Below, in pieces: positions 1-5,976 of a DNA stretch of 6,664 bases (position 1 is the stretch's first letter; each line of letters opens with the position of its first letter). Below the pieces are notes generated by a model. That model did not search any database and was not told where the DNA came from. It saw nothing but the letters and a program-made list of their open reading frames with translations. The translations under genes were made by a program, and so were the position numbers. This stretch comes from an uncultured Eubacteriales bacterium (GTDB lineage Bacteria; Bacillota_I; Bacilli_A; RF39; UBA660): NCBI GenBank assembly GCA_900321795.1, contig ONXO01000067.1, forward strand, positions 1-6,664, written 5' to 3'.

Positions 1-615
1 ATAGGAAAGAATCAATCAACAATAGTAAGATATGAGTCAGGAAAATTATTGCCAGATGTTAGAGATATTTCAATTATATGTGATGTTTTAGGCATATATG
101 AGGCAGAATTATATGATAATAAAATGGATAAACCTATAAATAATGAAGGTTATAAGAATCCATTTGGAACAGACACGTTGTATATGTATTTTAATGCTTA
201 TAATTTCAGGACAAAAAGATTTGCACCAGATAAGTATATAATTGAATTAGATCAGAAACAGGATATTTGTTTAGTTAAATTTGTTGACTATCACGATAAG
301 AGAATATATTCAGAAGGATACCTTAAAGGAAATAATGAAATAGTATTTGCGGTATTAGAAAACTATAAACCTACAAGTAGTAGGGTCGATGTTGGTGTAT
401 TAGAAATTAATATTAATAATGGAACTAAAGGTCTAATGTTAGGTGCATATTTTGGAACTAATGCCAATTGTGAGCCTAGTATGAGAAAGTGTTTCTTTTC
501 TAAAAAGGATGTTGAATTTACAAAAGAAATGATAGAAAAGTTAAAGCTTAATGAGTATGAAAAAGATAGACTAGAAAAACAAAATGCATTATATTTAGAT
601 ATTTTTAATATATAA
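1..615 (+). CDS. XRE-family DNA-binding regulator, 5' end missing
   Basis: The reading frame is open from the first base, so the gene begins before the window; 204 residues and a TAA stop are visible. The first ~40 residues (IGKNQSTIVRYESGKLLPDV, then a segment ending near GIYEAELYD) look like the second half of an XRE/Cro helix-turn-helix: recognition helix, the usual YESGK turn, and a closing helix. An internal TTG at 49 could be taken as a start, but it would cut the DNA-binding domain, so it is rejected. The remaining ~160 residues are a strand-rich domain with a charged C-terminal helix that I do not recognise; a ligand- or peptide-sensing role is a guess from the domain order. XRE regulators commonly repress nearby genes of mobile elements. 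No terminator follows, so it may be read into the next gene. Confidence 0.85.
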   Translation: MGKNQSTIVRYESGKLLPDVRDISIICDVLGIYEAELYDNKMDKPINNEGYKNPFGTDTLYMYFNAYNFRTKRFAPDKYIIELDQKQDICLVKFVDYHDKRIYSEGYLKGNNEIVFAVLENYKPTSSRVDVGVLEININNGTKGLMLGAYFGTNANCEPSMRKCFFSKKDVEFTKEMIEKLKLNEYEKDRLEKQNALYLDIFNI

Positions 616-631
616 TTTGGGGTATATAGAT

Positions 632-661
632 TTAACAAATTAATAATGTTACGAATAATAT
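632..661 (+). promoter_or_regulatory. Possible sigma-A promoter before the 684 gene
   Basis: TTAACA at 632-637 and TAATAT at 656-661 are separated by 18 bases, a fair -35/-10 pair in the 68-base gap before the next gene. AT-rich DNA gives such matches by chance and the start point would lie very near the ribosome binding site (AAAGGAG, 671-677), so support is weak. Confidence 0.3.
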
Positions 662-683
662 AATTTATAAAAAGGAGAATACG

Positions 684-1223
684 ATGATAAAAAGACTAAT
701 AATACTTTTTTTGATGATAATTATTTGCTCAACAATTAGTATGGCATCAAGTAAAAGTAGCTTATTGAATGAAGTAGAAGAATTAGGAAATGAATGTGAA
801 ACATTGTGGGATAAATTACAAAGTTATATAGGAGATTTAGATCCAAGTTATCTTGATATTAGAGAACCAGAAATATATGATTTATCCGATTGCAACTATG
901 ATGAATTAGAAGAAATAAAAGAAGAATATGAAAATTATATAGATAATATAAACTATGAAATTAATAAAATTGAAAATAGTATAGACTATTATTCAGATTT
1001 TTCTTTTGATGAAGACAATGAAGAAGGAAAAACTTTAGAAGAAGCACTGGAAGAATATGATTATGAAAAAAAGAATCAAAATACTAGTAAGCAAGTAACA
1101 AAAAAAGAAAAAAAGGAAACTGGTATTGGAGATGTGCTATTCTATTTTTTCTGTGTGCCTATAATAATAGGTTTGTTTGGAGGTTTTGTTGCATATATAG
1201 GACATAAATTTTCAAAAAAATAG
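684..1223 (+). CDS. Small secreted, C-terminally anchored acidic protein
   Basis: This 179-residue protein has no family I recognise. Residues 1-21 form a signal peptide: a basic MIKR start, a long hydrophobic core, and a likely signal peptidase I cut after SMA (A21/S22). Cys15 lies in IIIC, which does not fit a lipobox. The mature part (about 22-147) is strongly acidic, rich in E, D, Y and N, and probably helical or coiled coil. Residues ~149-173 form a single membrane segment followed by HKFSKK, so the predicted topology is type I: acidic domain outside, short basic tail inside. The start is set by AAAGGAG at 671-677, six bases before the ATG. It stands alone between the XRE gene and a strong terminator. 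A surface or cell-envelope role is inference only. Confidence 0.82.
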   Translation: MIKRLIILFLMIIICSTISMASSKSSLLNEVEELGNECETLWDKLQSYIGDLDPSYLDIREPEIYDLSDCNYDELEEIKEEYENYIDNINYEINKIENSIDYYSDFSFDEDNEEGKTLEEALEEYDYEKKNQNTSKQVTKKEKKETGIGDVLFYFFCVPIIIGLFGGFVAYIGHKFSKK

Positions 1224-1256
1224 TATAATAATCAAATAATAAATAATTTAAAATAG

Positions 1257-1295
1257 GCTCATGCGGCTTGTGACACAAGCTTTATGAGCTTTTTT
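1257..1295 (+). terminator. Rho-independent terminator after the 684 gene
   Basis: GCTCAT (1257-1262) pairs with ATGAGC (1284-1289). Inside it, GCTTG (1266-1270) pairs with CAAGC (1276-1280). Six T residues follow at 1290-1295. The hairpin lies 34 bases after the TAG of the membrane-protein gene and should end its transcript. Confidence 0.85.
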
Positions 1296-1322
1296 GATAA
1301 TTTCTCGAGAGAAAGAAAAAAT

Positions 1323-1370
1323 AATCCGTGTAGTTCGCTTAAATGGCGAGTTACACGGATTTTATTTTTT
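1323..1370 (+). terminator. Second, very strong terminator, possibly bidirectional
   Basis: AATCCGTGTA (1323-1332) pairs with TACACGGATT (1352-1361), and the stem continues through two G-T pairs into TCGC (1335-1338) with GCGA (1346-1349): 16 pairs around a 7-base loop. A T-rich tail runs to 1370 and an A-rich run (1311-1322) lies upstream, so it could stop transcription from either side. A small inverted repeat, TTTCTC/GAGAAA (1301-1314), lies between the two terminators. Confidence 0.8.
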
Positions 1371-1380
1371 GCAAATTTTA

Positions 1381-1440
1381 GTTTTTCGTAGTGAAACGTA
1401 GTTTTTTATAGTTTTTCGTAGTTTTTTGTAGTGAGATTTA
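1381..1440 (+). repeat. Tandem 10-bp T-tract repeats, consensus GTTTTTCGTA
   Basis: Six consecutive 10-base units start with G and end in TA: GTTTTTCGTA, GTGAAACGTA, GTTTTTTATA, GTTTTTCGTA, GTTTTTTGTA, GTGAGATTTA. Units 1 and 4 are identical, unit 5 differs from them by one base and unit 3 by two; units 2 and 6 share a GTGA start. The block is flanked by CAAATTTTA (1372-1380) and CAAATTTTTA (1441-1450). The period is close to one helical turn, so the T-tracts lie on one DNA face and should bend the DNA. The array sits between the terminators and the leader of the operon, the place for an upstream activating or regulator-binding element. Iterons are an alternative, but no replication gene is seen. 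Confidence 0.7.
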
Positions 1441-1465
1441 CAAATTTTTAAGGATCCGGAGTATC

Positions 1466-1492
1466 ATGAAGACAGTTCGAACAACTAAATGA
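1466..1492 (+). CDS. Possible 8-codon leader peptide (MKTVRTTK)
   Basis: ATG at 1466 opens an 8-codon frame, MKTVRTTK, ending in TGA at 1490-1492. GGAG at 1458-1461 could serve as a close ribosome binding site. The stop codon is the first three bases of the 16-bp palindrome at 1490-1505, an arrangement seen in translation-attenuation leaders. It is so short that chance is a serious alternative, and nothing else shows it is translated. Confidence 0.2.
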   Translation: MKTVRTTK

Positions 1493-1515
1493 TTTCCGGA
1501 AATCAAAATTTTTTT
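1490..1515 (+). promoter_or_regulatory. Perfect 16-bp palindrome followed by a T-run
   Basis: TGATTTCCGGAAATCA (1490-1505) is a perfect palindrome, followed by three A and seven T (to 1515) and then the GAAAGGA ribosome binding site of the 1533 gene. As DNA it suits a dimeric regulator; as RNA it would give a weak 6-bp hairpin with a CCGG loop. TCCGGA also occurs at 1455-1460, and GTTCGAAC (1475-1482) is another short palindrome between the two. Confidence 0.55.
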
Positions 1516-1532
1516 GAAAGGAATTTTTAAAG

Positions 1533-1808
1533 ATGAAAAATTTTGATGAGAGAAAGTACAAAAGAAGATTACAAAAAATATTAACAAGTGAAATTTTAGT
1601 AAAGGCATTGCTAAAACTACCAAAGAAGAAAAGAAGTATGTTTGTAATGACATTTTTGAGAAATGATCGAATGGAATATGTTTGTAAAGTATTAAATATT
1701 TCTAAGCGAGAAGCTGTAGAGTTAAAAGAGCAAACTATAAACGATTTTCTTGAAAATGTTGCAGATATTCAAAGGTCATACCTTTTTAGTGAAGGGAGTG
1801 ATGACTAG
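1533..1808 (+). CDS. Orphan sigma-70 region 4-like DNA-binding protein
   Basis: This 91-residue basic protein resembles sigma-factor region 4 alone. Residues 26-42 (LLKLPKKKRSMFVMTFL) match the usual LPxxxRxxFxLxxL lead-in, and 46-73 give a helix-turn-helix with the turn at LNISKREAVELKEQ. Region 2, needed for the -10 element, is absent, so it is unlikely to be a full sigma factor. Small region-4 proteins in phages and integrative elements often act as co-activators or late regulators; that role here is inference. GAAAGGA (1516-1522) lies ten bases before the ATG. The TAG stop overlaps the GTG start of the next gene by one base, so the two are translationally coupled. As first gene of the operon, with repeats and a palindrome upstream, it is a candidate regulator of its own transcript. 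Confidence 0.8.
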   Translation: MKNFDERKYKRRLQKILTSEILVKALLKLPKKKRSMFVMTFLRNDRMEYVCKVLNISKREAVELKEQTINDFLENVADIQRSYLFSEGSDD

Positions 1809-3214
1809 TGAATAAAAATGTAGAAGTAATTTATAAGAAATATGATGACGAAAGTAAAAACAAAGGATTCATTAATCTAACTCATAGGCTTATAAAAGGA
1901 AAATCTGACTTAGCTGAAATATCACAAATATTTAGAGATCCAAGATATGAAACTTTTAGAATCATTTATATGAACAAAGATAAGATTAAAGGATTCGAAT
2001 CTATTTCTTCTAAGACACCTAATGTTGTTGAGTTATTTCCTGAAATTAAAGGAAGCATCACTAAAAGAGCAGAGGTAGGATTTTATAAGATGAAAGATAG
2101 AATGAAAAGATTAAATGCAGATTCATACTATCTAGTACATAATCATCCTTCTGGAGATTCAAATCCATCTTCATCTGATCTAATGACTACTAAAAAGTTT
2201 GCAGAAAGAGTACAGGGATTTAAAGGCCATGTAGTAATAAGTGAAAATAATTATAGTTGGATTGATATCGACGAGGACGGTGAAGCTCAGGTTGATAGGT
2301 GCGTTTCAATAACTAATGAAAAGAAAAATATAATGAGTGAAAAGATAAAAGCAAATGTCAATATAGAAGATATAAAGATAACTTCGAGAGAAGATATAAC
2401 TTATCTAATGCACAACATTATTAATTCCAAGGATTATTCGACTGCAATATTAACAAATTCAAAAGGATATATTCGAGTTATTTTAGATGTGCCAAATACA
2501 TTTATAAATATGAGTGTAGAGCAAGTAAATGGTTATTTTAAAAACATTGCTAGAGAAAATGGTGTAACAAGAGTGTTCTTTGCTACACATGATGAAGAAA
2601 CATATAAAAAGAGTTTAAAGCATTCTGATTATGGGACTTTTAAAGACAATATTTATTATCAAAGTAAAGGTGAAAAACTTGTTGTTGCAGAAGCATCATG
2701 TGAAGACTCTGAAGATCTTTTTAGTAAAAAAAGAAGTGAGTATCCGTTTTTTATTCCAAAATTTAGAGAAGAAAATGATGACTATGAAGAAGATGTCGAA
2801 GATGGGTTAGAAAAAGAAGTTCGAATAATTCTTAAAAGAGTAGGACTTAAACCTGAAGAAAAGATTATTCCAAATACATTAGAAGCTAAACAAGAACTAG
2901 TACATGGATATATAGAGAATGTTTATTTAGATGATATAGGAGTAGATCTTATCTGTAATGAAGAAGGAAAACTAGACAATATGGATCCAAATCTAACACT
3001 GTTTTATGACTATATTGCTGGAGATTGTTTCTTTATAGGAGATGATTTTGAACATGCAGGTTATAAAAGTTTAATAGATGAGGAGATAGAAAAGATAAAA
3101 GATTTTATTAAACTAAGAGAGTTTAAATATAAAGAAGATATCTTAAAAGAAATGTATGAGAATGAATACTCTGAAGAAGAACTAAAGGAATTACTGGAAG
3201 GAGATGAGAGATAG
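1808..3214 (+). CDS. JAB/JAMM domain protein fused to DUF3846
   Basis: A 468-residue, probably cytoplasmic protein with three modules. Residues ~45-155 are a RadC-type JAB domain with an intact JAMM signature: H111, H113, S121 and D124 in HNHPSGDSNPSSSD, with E64 the likely catalytic glutamate. JAMM domains bind zinc and many are isopeptidases or peptidases; the RadC branch has no settled activity. Residues ~196-295 look like a second JAB fold (strand, helix, VFFATH) with a broken site: one His (H261) and Ser269 remain but the HxH pair and PSG are lost. Residues ~336-432 match DUF3846, with LVHGYIENV, CNEEGKL and the IAGDCFFIGDD segment. The start is GTG, chosen because GGGAG at 1793-1797 precedes it by ten bases and it overlaps the previous stop. 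The tail ends LLEGDER, encoded by the ribosome binding site region of the next gene. Confidence 0.85.
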   Translation: MNKNVEVIYKKYDDESKNKGFINLTHRLIKGKSDLAEISQIFRDPRYETFRIIYMNKDKIKGFESISSKTPNVVELFPEIKGSITKRAEVGFYKMKDRMKRLNADSYYLVHNHPSGDSNPSSSDLMTTKKFAERVQGFKGHVVISENNYSWIDIDEDGEAQVDRCVSITNEKKNIMSEKIKANVNIEDIKITSREDITYLMHNIINSKDYSTAILTNSKGYIRVILDVPNTFINMSVEQVNGYFKNIARENGVTRVFFATHDEETYKKSLKHSDYGTFKDNIYYQSKGEKLVVAEASCEDSEDLFSKKRSEYPFFIPKFREENDDYEEDVEDGLEKEVRIILKRVGLKPEEKIIPNTLEAKQELVHGYIENVYLDDIGVDLICNEEGKLDNMDPNLTLFYDYIAGDCFFIGDDFEHAGYKSLIDEEIEKIKDFIKLREFKYKEDILKEMYENEYSEEELKELLEGDER

Positions 3215-3216
3215 TT

Positions 3217-3939
3217 ATGAATGAAGAAAAACAAACTTATAAAAAGATAGTAATTATCTATAAAGAGCCTGGTAAAAATCCTGATCTTATAAAAATAGAA
3301 AATTCTGAAGAAGAGTTTAAGAAAATATTAGGCGGTGAAATAGCAAAGATTGATTTAGGTGATTCATATATAGTTTATCTAAAAGATAGTGATAGATTAA
3401 AGGCTAATGTGTTTGTAAGAACTGGAACCAATAGTATGGGAATAAATGTAAAAGGAACTTTATTGTTAGTAGGAAGGGATGAATTATCAGGAAATATAAT
3501 AGGTCTTACTCGTAATAATGTAGGAAAATATGCATCATTCTTGATTCAAAGAGCTTTCGATTATTCTAATCAAGATGAAAATGGAAGATTTTTATCTAGA
3601 AGAGAAATGAGACAAAGAGAGATGCAAAAATTAAAAGAAAGAAAAAATGAAGTTATGAATAATATTAGAGAACGTATGGGATATACATCTAAAGTAAATG
3701 AGAATCAAAAAATAGAAACAAAAGATGATAAAACAAGTAACTTGCCACCAGAAGATATAAAACACGAAAAAGAAGAATTTGACGAAAATGCAATAAGAAT
3801 AGAACTTGCACCAGAAACTGATAATACACCTGATGAGAAAAAGAACAGAATCTATCTTGATGCAGAAATAGTAAATTGCTTAAAAGCTATAACTTATATA
3901 TTAAGTGAAATTCGAATAGAACTTCATAAGAAATTGTAA
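3217..3939 (+). CDS. DUF3846-like protein with charged C-terminal extension
   Basis: A 240-residue protein whose first part (~9-109) resembles DUF3846: a strand IVIIYKEPGKNPDLIKI, then EEFKKILGGEIAKI, then a late KGTLLLVGRDE strand and a closing helix. It aligns by eye with residues 336-432 of the protein upstream and with the C-terminal half of the 5081 product. Residues ~127-152 are a highly basic helix (RREMRQREMQKLKERK and beyond), followed by a polar, probably disordered linker and a last helix (~214-240) containing LDAEIVNCLKAITYIL. The ATG lies two bases past the previous stop; GAGAG (3206-3210) and AAGGAG (3198-3203) are both possible ribosome binding sites. The function of DUF3846 is unknown; a nucleic-acid or partner-binding role for the basic helix is a guess. 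Confidence 0.75.
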   Translation: MNEEKQTYKKIVIIYKEPGKNPDLIKIENSEEEFKKILGGEIAKIDLGDSYIVYLKDSDRLKANVFVRTGTNSMGINVKGTLLLVGRDELSGNIIGLTRNNVGKYASFLIQRAFDYSNQDENGRFLSRREMRQREMQKLKERKNEVMNNIRERMGYTSKVNENQKIETKDDKTSNLPPEDIKHEKEEFDENAIRIELAPETDNTPDEKKNRIYLDAEIVNCLKAITYILSEIRIELHKKL

Positions 3940-3952
3940 GGCAAGGTAAAAA

Positions 3953-4123
3953 ATGGAGAGGGTAAAGGTAAATGAAGAATTAAAACAATTTATTGAGAAC
4001 ACTTGTGAAGAATATAGACAAAAGTTTAGAAAACATAGAAAAGATGTTACTCATTTATCTCAAAATGGTTGTTTTAAGGAGTGGGAAAGTTACAAATATA
4101 TTGAAGGAATAAAGGAGTTATAA
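3953..4123 (+). CDS. Small uncharacterised protein, 56 residues
   Basis: ATG at 3953 opens a 56-codon frame ending in TAA, fitting exactly between its neighbours: 13 bases after the previous stop and four before the next ATG. AAGG at 3943-3946 gives six-base spacing. The product is charged and helical (MERVKVNEELKQFIENTCEE, then YRQKFRKHRK), with Cys18, Cys40 and Trp44 and a final KYIEGIKEL. I do not recognise a family. Evidence that it is real is the fit into the operon, codon use like its neighbours, and the fact that its last codons carry the AAAGGAG (4111-4117) of the next gene. It is easily missed by length cut-offs. Confidence 0.7.
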   Translation: MERVKVNEELKQFIENTCEEYRQKFRKHRKDVTHLSQNGCFKEWESYKYIEGIKEL

Positions 4124-4127
4124 AGTT

Positions 4128-4616
4128 ATGGAATATAGAAGAGATACTAATAACAACAAAAGAAAAAAGGGCTTGCTTGAAAAATTTTTAGAGTATTCAA
4201 AATTAAATGAAGACGATGATGATGAGCTTTTTGATGAAGATTTAAAAGAATACTATTCTAGAAATAAAGAGATAAGAAAAAACCAAAAAGAACCTGAATG
4301 GTTTAATGCGTTTTTAAATTATGATGATGACGAAAAACTTATAAATAAACTACTTATAGGTGAAATGTTAAATTTTGAAGATATAGAAATATTAATGAAA
4401 AGAACAATAAAGGAATTTAAAAGGACATTTTCAGCACCTAATAAAAATATTGAAGTAGTATTTAGAGAATTTCAAGGTGAAAACTTTGGTGATGTTATTA
4501 ATGGAATCTTTAATGATAATGAGAAGAAAAAAGAAGTTAAAGATCTAATTGATACAAAAGATGAAGATATTAAGTCAAAAGATGGTGGTGATGAAGATGA
4601 AAAAGAAAAAGACTAA
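4128..4616 (+). CDS. Uncharacterised acidic protein, 162 residues
   Basis: No family recognised. A basic N-terminus (~4-18, with NNNKRKKG) is followed by an acidic run, EDDDDELFDEDLKEYY, near 27-43, then EPEWFNAFLNYDDDEKLINK and helices between ~64 and 100. A C-terminal acidic/lysine tail, DGGDEDEKEKD, looks disordered. There is no signal peptide or membrane segment, so it should be cytoplasmic. AAAGGAG at 4111-4117 lies ten bases before the ATG. Its last 20 bases overlap the next gene, whose ribosome binding site lies inside the GGTGGTGATGAAG that encodes the tail. A function cannot be given from sequence; its place suggests it works with the DUF3846 proteins. Confidence 0.75.
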   Translation: MEYRRDTNNNKRKKGLLEKFLEYSKLNEDDDDELFDEDLKEYYSRNKEIRKNQKEPEWFNAFLNYDDDEKLINKLLIGEMLNFEDIEILMKRTIKEFKRTFSAPNKNIEVVFREFQGENFGDVINGIFNDNEKKKEVKDLIDTKDEDIKSKDGGDEDEKEKD

Positions 4617-5094
4617 TTTTGACTTTTATACAGTAGATGAGTTTATAGATGTTTGGAATGATGAAAAAAGACTTGTGTTTATCGATACAGGTATAGATGA
4701 AGTAGTAGGGTTATATGAAGATATTCCTGATATTATTGTAGATTTAAATCTAAAACTTGGAATAACTGATTTAAGTATATATGGATTTGAATCAGGAGCA
4801 AAGCTTTTAAATACATTAGGTATGTTTTTAGATAAATGCCATCCAGGAGTTAGAGAAGATATTATTGATAGACTAGTTAAACTTCAAACATTTGAAATAA
4901 AACCTAAGAAATATAAGCTGTTGACTGAAGAAACTCTTCAAGACTTTTATGAATATTCAGAAGGATATCCTACATCATTTGATGATCCATATACAGATGA
5001 AGAACTTAATCTAATGGAAAAAGAATATCTAGCAAAACAATATATAGATGATGGTTATAGTTTTGAGGAAGGAGATGGAGATGATGATAGATAA
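4597..5094 (+). CDS. Uncharacterised protein, 165 residues
   Basis: No family recognised. The frame stays open back to a TTG at 4549, but that start has no ribosome binding site and adds a Met/Lys-rich stretch that is a shifted reading of the upstream tail. ATG 4597 follows GGTGGTG (4584-4590) by six bases and gives MKKKKTNFDFYTVDEFIDVW; ATG 4591 is possible. The protein appears compact and mixed alpha/beta: a strand RLVFIDTG (~26-33), helix-forming stretches through GFESGAKLLNTLGMFLDKCH, a strand FEIKPKKYKLL, then an acidic helix and an acidic tail EEGDGDDDR. No signal peptide or transmembrane segment is seen. It overlaps the next gene by 14 bases (from 5081), again with the ribosome binding site in the tail codons, so the genes are translationally coupled. 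Confidence 0.75.
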   Translation: MKKKKTNFDFYTVDEFIDVWNDEKRLVFIDTGIDEVVGLYEDIPDIIVDLNLKLGITDLSIYGFESGAKLLNTLGMFLDKCHPGVREDIIDRLVKLQTFEIKPKKYKLLTEETLQDFYEYSEGYPTSFDDPYTDEELNLMEKEYLAKQYIDDGYSFEEGDGDDDR

Positions 5095-5701
5095 AGATGA
5101 AGAATATGAAGATGATGAAGAATTATCTGAAGAAGAACAAGAGAGAATAGCAAAAGAAAAACTCCTAGAAATCATAGTAGAACTTGGAACTACACTTGAA
5201 TTTATAGATTACTACGATCAGCTTACTGGTAGGGATGGGGAGATCTCTGAAGAAGAGAAAAAGAAAATAGATGAAAAATTAGAAGAACGTAGAAGAAATT
5301 TCAATCCTGAAAACTATTATAAAAATACTGAAACAGAGGATAACTTTGAAAAACCAGATAAAGATCATGTAAGAGTGATTTATAAAGGAGTAAATAAACC
5401 AGCAGTATTATGGCTTTTAGATAAAGAAGGTAAAGAGATTGCTGAAACAATAGGTGGAGAGTATGAAAAAATACCTTATGAAAAAGATATTTATATTTAT
5501 GCAAATAAAGATCGTGAAGAAAATAACTTAGATCCAAATTTTGTACTTCATGGTGAAGAATTAATAAGAGGTAAAGTCCTTTTTATTAAAGAAAGAAAAG
5601 GAAAGTTTAAAAGCATGAGGCCTGAAACGATGTTGGATATTAAAGATGATATGAGGGCAACTAAAGTATTGTACTTAGAAGAAGGTGATGAACGTGAATA
5701 G
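5081..5701 (+). CDS. Acidic protein with C-terminal DUF3846-like domain
   Basis: A 206-residue protein from ATG 5081. A longer frame from 5048 is rejected: AAGGAG at 5069-5074 sits six bases before 5081, while the extra residues (MMVIVLRKEM) are a shifted reading of the previous gene. Residues 1-30 are very acidic (DKDEEYEDDEELSEEEQE) and probably disordered. Residues ~30-85 are helical and unrecognised. Residues ~96-185 resemble DUF3846: DHVRVIYKGVNKPAVLWL, IGGEYEKIPYEKDIYIYANK, a LDPNF segment that parallels MDPNL in the JAB fusion, and RGKVLFIKER as the late strand. The resemblance is weaker than for the JAB fusion. The tail LEEGDERE carries the ribosome binding site of the next gene, which starts eight bases before this stop. 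Confidence 0.75.
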   Translation: MMIDKDEEYEDDEELSEEEQERIAKEKLLEIIVELGTTLEFIDYYDQLTGRDGEISEEEKKKIDEKLEERRRNFNPENYYKNTETEDNFEKPDKDHVRVIYKGVNKPAVLWLLDKEGKEIAETIGGEYEKIPYEKDIYIYANKDREENNLDPNFVLHGEELIRGKVLFIKERKGKFKSMRPETMLDIKDDMRATKVLYLEEGDERE

Positions 5702-5960
5702 AAGTGATATTGAAAGAAGAATAAAAGGATTAAATGAAGTCTTCTTAGATGAAACTACTAAAAAGTTTATATTACTTAAGATATCTTCTGATTATACATA
5801 CAATAAAGCAATTGCTATTGTAGATAAAGACTATGATAATCATGATTGGTATGCAACAGATGATAAAGCATGTTTCAAAACTTGGAACGAAATCGATGCT
5901 TTTATAGATGGAGTGTGTAAAGCTAGAAATACAAACTTTAATGATGAACACGACAGATAA
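5694..5960 (+). CDS. Uncharacterised small protein, 88 residues
   Basis: The frame is open from GTG 5685 and contains ATG 5688, but the GAAGG ribosome binding site (5681-5685) overlaps or nearly touches those codons. GTG 5694 is eight bases away and is the best start, giving MNRSDIERRIKGLNEVFLDE. The protein has a basic N-terminal helix, a strand KFILLKISS, a strand KAIAIVDKDYD, then HDWYATDDKACFKTWNEIDA and a final helix, with two Trp and two Cys. This is a small alpha/beta fold I do not recognise. It is last in the operon, overlaps the preceding stop by eight bases, and ends NDEHDR without a ribosome binding site for a near neighbour; noncoding DNA of nearly 300 bases follows. Confidence 0.7.
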   Translation: MNRSDIERRIKGLNEVFLDETTKKFILLKISSDYTYNKAIAIVDKDYDNHDWYATDDKACFKTWNEIDAFIDGVCKARNTNFNDEHDR

Positions 5961-5976
5961 AAACTTTGCAAAATTT

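Noticed and set aside
363..638. Minus-strand frame opposite the XRE gene
   Set aside because: Ser/Leu/Phe-rich antisense shadow of a lysine- and glutamate-rich coding strand, with no family resemblance.
1381..1440. CRISPR array or plasmid iterons
   Set aside because: The 10-base units have no spacers, ruling out CRISPR, and no replication initiator gene is in view to support iterons.
1437..1467. Promoter TTTACA (1437-1442) with TATCAT (1462-1467)
   Set aside because: The spacing is 19 bases and both boxes are poor matches. The operon needs a promoter in this area, but I cannot place it with confidence.
1438..1653. Minus-strand frame of 71 residues, hydrophobic
   Set aside because: It lies opposite the start of the region-4-like gene, is a low-complexity Phe/Leu translation of A-rich coding DNA, and has no sign of its own start signals.
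5301..5537. Minus-strand frame opposite the 5081 gene
   Set aside because: Antisense shadow dominated by Leu, Tyr, Phe and His.
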